A DNA stretch of 64,000 nt from Streptomyces diastatochromogenes (GTDB taxonomy: Bacteria > Actinomycetota > Actinomycetes > Streptomycetales > Streptomycetaceae). Under the pieces are notes generated by a model. The model had not been told where the DNA came from. It ran no database searches and saw only the letters and a program-made list of their open reading frames with translations. Location of the stretch: the NCBI RefSeq assembly GCF_002242805.1, contig NZ_MCGQ01000058.1:27902-91901 (forward strand). The letters run 5' to 3'. Below are positions 17,458 through 25,204 of the stretch, one piece after another. Every line of letters begins with the position of its first letter. The stretch's first letter is position 1. The translations under genes and the position numbers were made by a program.

Positions 17458-18438
17458 TCAGAACAGTGCGATGGGCGGCAGCGGGGGAAAGATCTCATCC
17501 AGTTCGGCGAGGTCGTCCGCACCGAACTCGTACCCGGCCGCGGCCGCGTTCTGGGCGACCTGCCCGGGCCGCGTGGCACCGGCGATGACCGAGGCGACAG
17601 CGGGACGGGAAGCGAGCCAGGAGAAGGCGACCTGGACCTCGTCGAGGCCGCGCTTCCTGGCGAAGTCGCCGAAGGCCGCGAGCTGGGCCAGGTCGGCGTT
17701 CTCGAAGTCGTCCTGGCGGAAGTGGGTCAGCCGCGACCCTTCGGGGGCCTTGCCGGAGGAGTACTTGCCGGTCAGCAGCCCGCTGGCGAGTGGGTAGTAG
17801 GGCAGGACGCCCAGCCCGAACGCCCGGGCGGCGGGCAGCACTTCCAGCTCGGCGCGGCGGTCGAGCAGGTTGTACTGGTTCTGCGAGGCGACGAAGCGGG
17901 TGGTGCCGAGCTGGCGGGCGAGGTACTCGGCCTGGGCGATCTGCCATCCGGCGAAGTTGGAGTGGCCGAGGTAGAGCACCTTGCCCTGCCGCACCAGGGT
18001 GTCGAGCGCGGCCAGGGTCTCCTCGATCGGCGTGACCGGGTCGGGGGTGTGGAACTGGTACAGGTCGATCCGGTCGGTGCCCAGTCGGCGCAGCGACTCC
18101 TCGACGGCGCGGACGATGTAGCGGCGGGAGCCGCGGACTCCGAAGTCACGGCCGTTGGCCCCCTCGGCGTCCATGCCGAACTTGGTGGCGATCACCACGT
18201 CGTCGCGGTGGCCCTTCAGCGCCTCGCCGAGGAGTCGTTCGCTCAGCCCGGGGGGTGTGCCGTAGGTGTCCGCGACGTCGAAAAGGGTGATGCCGGCGTC
18301 GAGGGCGGCTCGCACCACGGCGTCGGTGCCCTCCTGGGTGAAGCTGGCGGTGCCGGGCCGGCCGAGGTTGCTGCAGCCGAGCCCGACCGTGGACACGGTC
18401 AGACCGGAGGTGCCGAGTTGGCGATAGCCGACGGACAT
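17458..18438 (-). CDS. Aldo/keto reductase
   Basis: A 326-aa NADPH-dependent aldo/keto reductase with a TIM-barrel fold. The catalytic Asp54 and Tyr59 are in TLFDVADTYG, the catalytic Lys in VVIATKFG, and the cofactor-side strand is YLGHSNFAGWQ. C-terminal SVIAGATRPGQV is the usual NADPH phosphate-binding segment. No signal peptide. Convergent with the LysR gene. Such enzymes reduce carbonyls of sugars or xenobiotics; no substrate can be named. Confidence 0.9.
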   Translation of the reverse strand: MSVGYRQLGTSGLTVSTVGLGCSNLGRPGTASFTQEGTDAVVRAALDAGITLFDVADTYGTPPGLSERLLGEALKGHRDDVVIATKFGMDAEGANGRDFGVRGSRRYIVRAVEESLRRLGTDRIDLYQFHTPDPVTPIEETLAALDTLVRQGKVLYLGHSNFAGWQIAQAEYLARQLGTTRFVASQNQYNLLDRRAELEVLPAARAFGLGVLPYYPLASGLLTGKYSSGKAPEGSRLTHFRQDDFENADLAQLAAFGDFARKRGLDEVQVAFSWLASRPAVASVIAGATRPGQVAQNAAAAGYEFGADDLAELDEIFPPLPPIALF

Positions 18439-18661
18439 GGTGCGCTCTTCTCTCGATGGGCGTAGGCGGTCGGGTGGGTGGCGGTCCGGAGACCGAGCAC
18501 CGCACTGCCCGTCCAGCCTGTTCAGCGCATCGGGATGAGTCCAATCAATCCACACGATCCCCTGATGAGGACGATCGATGACCGTCGTCCGGCGCGTGGA
18601 CGGACGGTGGCACGCGAAAGGGGCCGGAGCAGCCTCCGACCCCTCGCTGGTGCGTACCGGC

Positions 18662-19219
18662 TCAGGCAGCCACGCCCACGTTGCCGTGCAGACGGGCGAC
18701 GACCTCGGTCAGCTGGGCGGCGACCTCGGCGTCGTCGACCGGGTGGGTCTCGGCGAAGCGGGTCACGGAGCCCGGGATGGACAGCTTGATGTCCTCGATC
18801 ACCTTGCCACCGGCGATGCCCACGGCCTTGCGGGCCTCGTCCTGGGCCCACACGCCGCCGTACTGGCCGAAGGCGGTGCCGACCACGGCGACGGGCTTGC
18901 CACCGAAGGCGCCGGCGCCGTAGGGGCGGGACAGCCAGTCGATGGCGTTCTTCAGGACGGCCGGGATGGTGCCGTTGTACTCGGGGGAGAAGAGCAGGAA
19001 GGCGTCGGCGCTCTGGGCGGCCTCACGCAGCTTGGCGGCGGCGGCCGGGACGCTGCCCTCGACGTCGATGTCCTCGTTGTAGAAGGGGATCTCGGCCAGG
19101 CCCTCGAAGAGGTCGACTTCGGCGCCCTCGGGGGCGAGCTTGACGGCTGCCTCGGCGAGCTGGCGGTTGTGCGAACCGGCGCGAAGGCTGCCGACGAGCG
19201 CGAGGATACGAACAGACAT
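18662..19219 (-). CDS. NADPH-dependent FMN reductase
   Basis: A 185-aa flavodoxin-like NAD(P)H:FMN or quinone reductase. The FMN phosphate loop is in LVGSLRAGSHNRQLAEA (about residues 8-24), and FSPEYNGTIPAVLKNAIDWL carries the conserved PEYN motif. The length fits the family. Transcribed away from a TetR gene, with two GGACC-N2-GGTCC palindromes between them, so it is probably induced by a compound sensed by that TetR protein, for example a quinone or electrophile. Confidence 0.92.
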   Translation of the reverse strand: MSVRILALVGSLRAGSHNRQLAEAAVKLAPEGAEVDLFEGLAEIPFYNEDIDVEGSVPAAAAKLREAAQSADAFLLFSPEYNGTIPAVLKNAIDWLSRPYGAGAFGGKPVAVVGTAFGQYGGVWAQDEARKAVGIAGGKVIEDIKLSIPGSVTRFAETHPVDDAEVAAQLTEVVARLHGNVGVAA

Positions 19220-19259
19220 GGGGGTACTCCAAGGGGCTGAAACATCGCTGTTACGATCC

Positions 19260-19271
19260 GGACCGGGGTCC
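19260..19271. promoter_or_regulatory. TetR operator-like palindrome, site 1
   Basis: GGACC-GG-GGTCC, followed by GCTTAAG. It lies 41 bp before the FMN reductase start and matches site 2 at 19296-19307 in inverted context (both are flanked by CGCTTA / TAAGCG). Confidence 0.5.
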
Positions 19272-19295
19272 GCTTAAGTTTGTATCAGGCTAAGC

Positions 19296-19307
19296 GGACC
19301 GTGGTCC
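19296..19307. promoter_or_regulatory. TetR operator-like palindrome, site 2
   Basis: GGACC-GT-GGTCC, preceded by TAAGC, 36 bp from site 1 and 32 bp before the TetR start. Two copies between divergent genes suggest joint control by the TetR protein. Confidence 0.5.
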
Positions 19308-19338
19308 AGTTTCATTCCCGATGCTTTACGCTGTCGTC

Positions 19339-20001
19339 ATGTCCAGCGCCCTGCCGCCCTTCCCGAAGCCTCAGGAGCCCCTCGAACCCCCTCGGTTGCT
19401 GGAGGTCGAGTCGGCCCCGGACGAGCCCTGCCTGCGCGCCGACGCGGCCCGCAACCGGGCCCGGCTGCTGGAGGCCGCCGCCCGGCTGATCGCGGAGCAC
19501 GGAGTGGCCGGAGTGACGATGGAGGCGGTGGCCGCCGCGGCCCAGGTGGGCAAGGGCACGGTCTTCCGCCGCTTCGGCGACCGCAACGGGCTGCTGACGG
19601 CGCTGCTCGACCACTCGGCGCGGCAGCTGCAGGCCGACTTCCTCGGCGGACCGCCCCCGCTGGGTCCCGGGGCGCCGCCCCTGGAGCGGCTGCGGGCCTT
19701 CGGTGTGGCCGTGCTCTATCGATCGGCCGAGCAGCTGGACCTGCAGCTGGCCGCCCAGCCGGAGCCGGCCCGCCGGTTCTCCCACCCCTCGGTCCAGGCC
19801 CTGCGCACGCACGTCGCGATGCTGCTGCGGCAGATCGTGCCCACCGCCGACTGCGAACTCCTCTCCCAGACGCTGATGGCCTCGCTCGACCCGGCGCTGA
19901 TCCACCATCTGACCCGGCAGTGCGGGATGCCCATGCATCGGCTGGAGTCCGGCTGGCACGACCTCGTGGCACGGCTGACGGGCACGGAGTGGTCCGGCTG
20001 A
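19339..20001 (+). CDS. TetR-family transcriptional regulator
   Basis: A 220-aa repressor. After an unusually long Pro-rich N-terminal arm (about 35 residues), the helix-turn-helix spans about residues 38-85 (EAAARLIAEHGVAGVTMEAV and GKGTVFRRFGDR). The ligand-binding C-terminal part is helical and not assignable. Starts at 19321 or 19339 are both possible; neither has a good ribosome-binding site, and a TANNNT box (TACGCT, 19326-19331) just before 19339 would allow a leaderless transcript. Divergent from the FMN reductase, its likely target. Confidence 0.85.
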   Translation: MSSALPPFPKPQEPLEPPRLLEVESAPDEPCLRADAARNRARLLEAAARLIAEHGVAGVTMEAVAAAAQVGKGTVFRRFGDRNGLLTALLDHSARQLQADFLGGPPPLGPGAPPLERLRAFGVAVLYRSAEQLDLQLAAQPEPARRFSHPSVQALRTHVAMLLRQIVPTADCELLSQTLMASLDPALIHHLTRQCGMPMHRLESGWHDLVARLTGTEWSG

Positions 20002-20008
20002 GCCCCGA

Positions 20009-21163
20009 TCAGCCGTGGTCGGCGGTGAACATGTCGACCAGCCCCTGCGGTGCGTCGGCGCGGAACAGCATCGCGGCGCTCTGCGCGGAGTCCGCCGCGG
20101 AGGACGCGCCGCGCGGGAACATCGTCTCCTCGTAGGCGGCCAGCGCGGCCTCGGTGTCCCCGGGGTGCGCGGCGAGCGCGAGGCCCAGTTCGGCGCCGTC
20201 GAGCAGCGCGAGGTTGGCGCCCTCGCCCGCGAACGGCGACATCAGGTGCGCGGCGTCGCCGAGCAGGGTGACCCCGGGGACCCGGTCCCACCGGTGGCCG
20301 ACCGGCAGGGCGTGGATCCGCCGTGGCACCAGGGCGCCGTCCGCGTCCGTGACCAGCGCCTTCAGGCTCTCGTCCCAGCCGTCGAACTCCTTGAGCACGG
20401 CCGCCTTGGCCGCCTCGGTGTCGGTGAAGTCGATGCCGTCCAGCCAGTCCTCCGGCGCCTCGACGGCGGCGTAGACATGCAGGCTGCCGTCGGACTCGCG
20501 GTGGGCGAGGAAGCCCCGGCCGGCGCCGAGCGCGAACAGCATTCCGCCGCCGACGACCCGGGCGCTCCCGGGGTGGCGCAGATCGGCCGCCGACAGGTCC
20601 GCCTCGACGAACGACACCCCGGTGTAGGCGGGCCGGGCGGGGGACAGCAGCGGGCGGATGCGGGACCAGGCGCCGTCCGCGCCGACCAGCAGGTCCGTGG
20701 TGAAGGCGCTGCCGTCCGCGAGCGTCACCTCGTGCCGCCCGGCGCCGAGCGGGCGCGCGCCGGTCACCTTCACGCCCCAGCGGACGGTGCCGTCCGGCAG
20801 GGAGTCCAGCAGCAGGTCGCGCAGATCGCCGCGGTCGATCTCGGGGCGCCCGCCGGTGCCGTCGTCCGGCAGCTCCAGGCGGACCGTCCCGCGCCGGTCG
20901 AGGACCCGCGTGGCCTGACCGCCGGCGTGGACGCGGGCCAGGAAGGTGTCGTACAGCCGGGCCGCGCGCAGCGCCACCTGGCCGGAGCCGTCGTGGATGT
21001 CGAGCATGCCGCCCTGCGTCCGCACGGCCGGCGAGGCGTCCAGGTCGAACACGGCCGCCTCGATGCCGTGCACGTGCAGCACCCGGGCGAGCGCGAGCCC
21101 GCCGAGTCCGGCGCCGACTACGGCGATGGGGTGGTGGGGGAGGGTGGGGGCAGGGGTGGTCAT
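20009..21163 (-). CDS. TetX-like FAD-dependent monooxygenase
   Basis: A 384-aa group A flavin monooxygenase. The N-terminal Rossmann motif is VVGAGLGGLALARVL (from residue 16), NADPH-side DG is in LLVGADGAWSRIR, and the GD motif with GDAAHLMSPFAGEGANLALL closely resembles tetracycline destructases and anthracycline-type hydroxylases. It is transcribed just after a TetR gene on the same strand (25 bp gap), whose promoter has three palindromes. It may hydroxylate or inactivate a polycyclic aromatic compound. Resistance to tetracycline is possible but unproven; related housekeeping enzymes exist in many Streptomyces. Confidence 0.85.
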   Translation of the reverse strand: MTTPAPTLPHHPIAVVGAGLGGLALARVLHVHGIEAAVFDLDASPAVRTQGGMLDIHDGSGQVALRAARLYDTFLARVHAGGQATRVLDRRGTVRLELPDDGTGGRPEIDRGDLRDLLLDSLPDGTVRWGVKVTGARPLGAGRHEVTLADGSAFTTDLLVGADGAWSRIRPLLSPARPAYTGVSFVEADLSAADLRHPGSARVVGGGMLFALGAGRGFLAHRESDGSLHVYAAVEAPEDWLDGIDFTDTEAAKAAVLKEFDGWDESLKALVTDADGALVPRRIHALPVGHRWDRVPGVTLLGDAAHLMSPFAGEGANLALLDGAELGLALAAHPGDTEAALAAYEETMFPRGASSAADSAQSAAMLFRADAPQGLVDMFTADHG

Positions 21164-21188
21164 GGTGGCCTCCTGGGAGGTGAGGGGG

Positions 21189-21851
21189 TCAGTCGGGTAC
21201 GGCGGTGCGCTCGATGCCGTTGATCAGTGCCTGGAAGGCCCAGGACAGCCGGGCCTCGGGGGCACCGGACAGCAGGGCGTCGCCGGTCGCGGCGATGTGC
21301 GGGTGGGTGTCCTCGGACGCCCCGCGCAAGGCGCCCTCCAGCGCCTGCCAGTCGCCCGGGGACTCCTCCCCGGCGTGCTCGGCGGCGGTCGCGGTGGCGT
21401 GCTGCAGCAGCAGATCGACGCCCCAGGCCGCCCGGTCGCGCGGCACCCCACCCTCGTCGAGCAGGGCGAGCAGCGTCTCGATCAGGTTCAGGTAGTGCGG
21501 GCCGCTCGGCCGGGCGGTCAGCGCCGAGCGGGCGAGGCTCGGATGCTCCAGCAGCATCCGCGTGCAGTCGGTGAGCACACGCTCCAGCCGCTCGCGCCAG
21601 CTGCCCTCGGCCGAAGCGGGCCCCACCGTGCCGAGCAGCTCGTCCAGGACGGCCGCGTGCAGCTCGTCGGTGCTGCGGACGTAGACGTACAGCGAGGCCG
21701 GACCCGTGTCGAGCTCCTGTGCCAGCCGTCGCATGGTCACCTTCCGCAGCCCTTCGGTGCGCAGGATCGCCACCGCGGCGGCGACGATGCCCTCCCGGGT
21801 GAGAGCGGGCTTGGCCGGACGTTCGCGACGGGAGCGGGGGGAAGCTGTCAT
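21189..21851 (-). CDS. TetR-family regulator with TetR_C-like effector domain
   Basis: A 220-aa TetR regulator. The DNA-binding part (about residues 17-62) reads LTREGIVAAAVAILRTEGL and then MRRLAQELDTGPASLYVYVR, the spacing and sequence typical of the TetR subfamily that includes tetracycline repressors. The C-terminal helices have the pattern of the TetR_C effector domain. First gene of a two-gene unit with the TetX-like monooxygenase. Three tandem palindromes lie directly upstream (21865-21906), very probably its own operators. Expected to be released from DNA by the substrate of the monooxygenase. Confidence 0.88.
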   Translation of the reverse strand: MTASPRSRRERPAKPALTREGIVAAAVAILRTEGLRKVTMRRLAQELDTGPASLYVYVRSTDELHAAVLDELLGTVGPASAEGSWRERLERVLTDCTRMLLEHPSLARSALTARPSGPHYLNLIETLLALLDEGGVPRDRAAWGVDLLLQHATATAAEHAGEESPGDWQALEGALRGASEDTHPHIAATGDALLSGAPEARLSWAFQALINGIERTAVPD

Positions 21852-21864
21852 GTGTCCACGGTAA

Positions 21865-21906
21865 CGAACATGTTCGCTACGAACAAGTTCGGAACGAACG
21901 TGTTCG
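21865..21906. promoter_or_regulatory. Three tandem operator palindromes CGAAC-N2-GTTCG
   Basis: Perfect 12-bp palindromes at 21865-21876 (spacer AT), 21880-21891 (spacer AA) and 21895-21906 (spacer GT), each starting 15 bp after the previous one. They begin 13 bp upstream of the TetR start codon, so bound repressor would cover the promoter of the TetR / TetX-like unit and may also affect the LacI gene on the other side. Confidence 0.75.
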
Positions 21907-22004
21907 TAGATTCGTGGACCGCGTACCGCTTAATTAGTTCAGGAATGAACCACCTTCCCCCGCTCACCCCCGCCCGCCGCCGCTCTGCCAAGATGCGGTC
22001 TGTC

Positions 22005-23039
22005 ATGGTGCAGATACCGAACACGTCCCCGTCCGCTGCGCCCGCTCCGCACTCCGTCCCCACGAGTGCCGATGTGGCCCGGCTGGCCGGCGTCTCGCGC
22101 GCGACCGTCTCCTACGTCCTCAACAACACCAGTGCCGTACGGATCAGTGAGCCGACGCGCCGCCGCGTCCACGAGGCCGCCCGGGAGCTGGGGTACGTGC
22201 CGCACGCCGCCGCCCGCAGCCTGCGCGCCGGACACAGCCGTATGGTCCTGATGCCCGCCCCGACGTTCCCGGTGGGCCCCCTCTACAGCGGCTTCCTCGG
22301 TGATCTCCAGTCGGCCCTCGGCCGCCTCGACTACACGGTCGTGCAGTACGGCACCGTCGGCCTCCAGGGCGACGAGGCCGCCCGCGCCTGGGCCGAGTTG
22401 CGTCCCGTCGCCGTCCTGGTGCCGGGCGCGGGGCTCGGCCCGCAGGGCGTCGCGGTGCTCAAGCGGTCCGGCGCCCGCGCCGTGGTGACCCTGGGGCCCG
22501 AGCGCGTCGACGGCGCGCACGCCCTGCTGATGGACCACGACGCCGTCGGGTACTGCGCCGGCGCGCATCTGTACGCCCGCGGCCGTCGCCGTATCGGTGT
22601 GATCGTCCCCGAGGAGCCGGGCCTGGAGTCCTTCTCCCGGCCCCGGCTCGCCGGTGTGCACCAGGCCCTGCACGGCACGGACGCGACCGTGACCGCCGTG
22701 CCGCTCGCGTACACCGAGCAGGCCGCCGCCGAACTCGCCGCCCGCTGGCCCGAGTCGGGCCTGGACGCGGTGTTCGCCTACAACGACGAGTACGCCATGC
22801 TGCTGATGCGTGCCCTGCAGGACCAGGGTGTGCGCATCCCCGAGGACGTCGCCGTCGTCGGCGCCGACGACCTGATGCTAGGCCGGCTGCTGCGGCCACG
22901 GCTCAGCACCGTCCACATCGAGCTGCCCTCCGGCCGTGACCTCGCGGAACTGGTCGACCGTGCGGTGCGCGACCCCGGCGGCGAGCCCGAGGTGCGCAAG
23001 GTGCTGGGCGCGTCGCTCGTCCAGCGCGACTCCAGCTGA
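22005..23039 (+). CDS. LacI-family transcriptional regulator
   Basis: A 344-aa LacI/GalR regulator. The helix-turn-helix is at about residues 21-45 (SADVARLAGVSRATVSYVLN) with the hinge helix ending in AAARSLRAGHSRMV, followed by a periplasmic-binding-type effector domain (type 1 fold) with FAYNDEYAMLLMRALQDQGV and VVGADDLMLGRLL as the usual C-terminal signature. Starts at 22005 and 21993 are both in frame, without a clear ribosome-binding site. It precedes an aldehyde dehydrogenase on the same strand by 146 bp and may regulate it. The sensed ligand is unknown. Confidence 0.87.
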   Translation: MVQIPNTSPSAAPAPHSVPTSADVARLAGVSRATVSYVLNNTSAVRISEPTRRRVHEAARELGYVPHAAARSLRAGHSRMVLMPAPTFPVGPLYSGFLGDLQSALGRLDYTVVQYGTVGLQGDEAARAWAELRPVAVLVPGAGLGPQGVAVLKRSGARAVVTLGPERVDGAHALLMDHDAVGYCAGAHLYARGRRRIGVIVPEEPGLESFSRPRLAGVHQALHGTDATVTAVPLAYTEQAAAELAARWPESGLDAVFAYNDEYAMLLMRALQDQGVRIPEDVAVVGADDLMLGRLLRPRLSTVHIELPSGRDLAELVDRAVRDPGGEPEVRKVLGASLVQRDSS

Positions 23040-23185
23040 CCCGGTCCGCGGCGGCGGTTAGGGTTCCGAAGAGGCATGACCACGATGTAGTTTCGCGCTC
23101 AACAAAGTAGGCGCGTCCCCGGAACGCCCCCGGACCCGGCCCGCGCCCCGAGCCGTACCGCCCGGCGACCGATCGGAGAGCCGAC

Positions 23186-24622
23186 ATGCCGCTGCTCGAC
23201 CCGAAGTCCTGGCAGACCCGCACCCCGGCGGGCCCCGAGTACACCGTCACCGAACCCGCCACCGGCGACCCACTCGGCACCCTCACCCTCGCCGCACCCC
23301 AGGACGTCGCCCCGGCGGCCCGGGCCGCCCGCACCGCCCAGCGGGAGTGGGCCCGTACCCGGCACTTCGTCCGGGCCCAAGTGCTGCGCAGGGCAGGGGA
23401 CTTGTTCACCGAGCACGCCGAGGAACTGCGCACCTGGCTGGTCCGCGAGTCCGGGTCTATCCCCGGCAAGGCGGACTTCGAACTGCATGTCGCCGCCCAG
23501 GAGTGCTACGAGGCCGCCGCCCTCGCCTCCCGCCCCGCCGGACAGGTGCTGCCCAGCGAGGCGCCCCGGCTGTCGTACACCCGCCGGGTGCCCGCCGGCG
23601 TCGTCGGCGTGATCGCGCCGTTCAACGCACCGCTGATCCTCTCCATCCGCTCCGTCGCCCCCGCCCTCGCGCTCGGCAACGCGGTGGTCCTGAAGCCCGA
23701 TCCGCGCACCGCGGCCTGCGGTGGACTGGCGCTCGCCGCCGTTCTCGCCGAGGCGGGCCTCCCTGCGGACCTGCTGCAGGTGCTGCCCGGGGGCGCCGAG
23801 GTCGGGCAGGCGCTGGTCGAGGACCCGCTCGTCCCCGTCATCTCCTTCACCGGGTCCACTGCGGCGGGCCGTGCCGTCGGCGAGCTGGCCGGCCGCCACC
23901 TCAAGCGCGCCCACCTCGAACTCGGCGGAAACTCGGCCCTGATCGTGCTGGCGGACGCCGACCTGGACGCGGTGATCTCCACGGCGGCCTGGGGCTCCTT
24001 CTTCCACCAGGGCCAGATCTGCATGACGACCGGCCGCCACCTCGTCCACGCCTCGCTGTACGAGGAGTACGTCGAACGGCTCGCCGCCAAGGCCGACTCG
24101 CTCGCCGTCGGCGACCCGTACCGCGACCAGGTGCACCTCGGCCCGGTCATCGACGCGGGCCAACTCGCCAAGATCCAGGGCCTGGTGGAGACGAGCGCTG
24201 CCCGCGGCGCGAAACTCGCCGCGGGCGGCACCCACGACCGGCTCTTCTACCGGCCGACCGTGCTCGCCGGCGTCGACGACCACACCCCCGCCTACACCGA
24301 GGAGGTCTTCGGCCCGGTCGCCCCGGTCCGCTCCTTCGCCACCGCCGACGAGGCGGCCGCGCTCGCGGCGGACAGCGCCTACGGCCTCTCGCTCGGCATC
24401 GTCACCCGGGACCCCGCACGCGGCCTGGACCTCGCCGAACGCATCCCGACCGGGATCGTCCACATCAACGACCAGACCGTGAACGACGAGGCGGTGGCCC
24501 CGTTCGGCGGCGTCGCCGCGTCCGGCACCGGCGCCCGCTTCGGCGGAGAGGCCAACCTGGAGGCCTTCACCGAGCTGCGCTGGACGACCGTACGCGGCGA
24601 CGTGGCGCCGTACCCGTTCTGA
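23186..24622 (+). CDS. NAD(P)-dependent aldehyde dehydrogenase (benzaldehyde dehydrogenase-like)
   Basis: A 478-aa aldehyde dehydrogenase. The proton-relay Asn is in GVIAPFNAPLILSIR, the general base Glu in HLELGGNSALIVLADADLD, the catalytic Cys in FFHQGQICMTTGR, and the cofactor-binding Glu in EEVFGPVAPV. Sequence character (GQICMTTGRHLVH, PFGGVAASGTGARFGG) is that of aromatic aldehyde dehydrogenases such as benzaldehyde or vanillin dehydrogenase. The ATG follows a GGAGAG site. Cytoplasmic. It would turn aromatic aldehydes into acids; the exact substrate is not shown. Confidence 0.9.
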   Translation: MPLLDPKSWQTRTPAGPEYTVTEPATGDPLGTLTLAAPQDVAPAARAARTAQREWARTRHFVRAQVLRRAGDLFTEHAEELRTWLVRESGSIPGKADFELHVAAQECYEAAALASRPAGQVLPSEAPRLSYTRRVPAGVVGVIAPFNAPLILSIRSVAPALALGNAVVLKPDPRTAACGGLALAAVLAEAGLPADLLQVLPGGAEVGQALVEDPLVPVISFTGSTAAGRAVGELAGRHLKRAHLELGGNSALIVLADADLDAVISTAAWGSFFHQGQICMTTGRHLVHASLYEEYVERLAAKADSLAVGDPYRDQVHLGPVIDAGQLAKIQGLVETSAARGAKLAAGGTHDRLFYRPTVLAGVDDHTPAYTEEVFGPVAPVRSFATADEAAALAADSAYGLSLGIVTRDPARGLDLAERIPTGIVHINDQTVNDEAVAPFGGVAASGTGARFGGEANLEAFTELRWTTVRGDVAPYPF

Positions 24623-24631
24623 CGCCGTCGG

Positions 24632-25006
<375 letters not shown>

Positions 25007-25076
25007 GGCGTGATTCCCTCTTCCTGGTGTGGGGGCTTGTGCCGACGGCGGAAACACGGCGATCCGGCCGCCTATT

Positions 25077-25142
25077 CCATGCCTGTCTCCTGCCTGTCCC
25101 AGGCCTGTTCCATGCGTGTCCCGTGCCTGTTCCGTGCGTGCA
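25077..25142. repeat. Six tandem 11-bp units in the trxA / flavoprotein intergenic region
   Basis: Six consecutive 11-mers with the consensus CC[A/G]TGC[C/G]TGT[C/T]: CCATGCCTGTC, TCCTGCCTGTC, CCAGGCCTGTT, CCATGCGTGTC, CCGTGCCTGTT and CCGTGCGTGCA. Each unit differs from consensus at only one or two positions. The period is about one turn of B-DNA. Confidence 0.8.
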
Positions 25143-25204
25143 CGGTCGTGTTCCGCGCGCGTACCCGTGTGGCCCCCGCGCCGAGCACCCACCAGACTGA
25201 CCCC

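Noticed and set aside
20009..21163. Call of the FAD monooxygenase as a proven tetracycline resistance gene
   Set aside because: The similarity is to the family, and homologues in Streptomyces have other roles. Only a TetX-like label is justified.
25077..25142. 11-bp repeats considered as a CRISPR or an origin iteron set
   Set aside because: There are no spacers, no replication gene nearby, and the location is a divergent promoter region.
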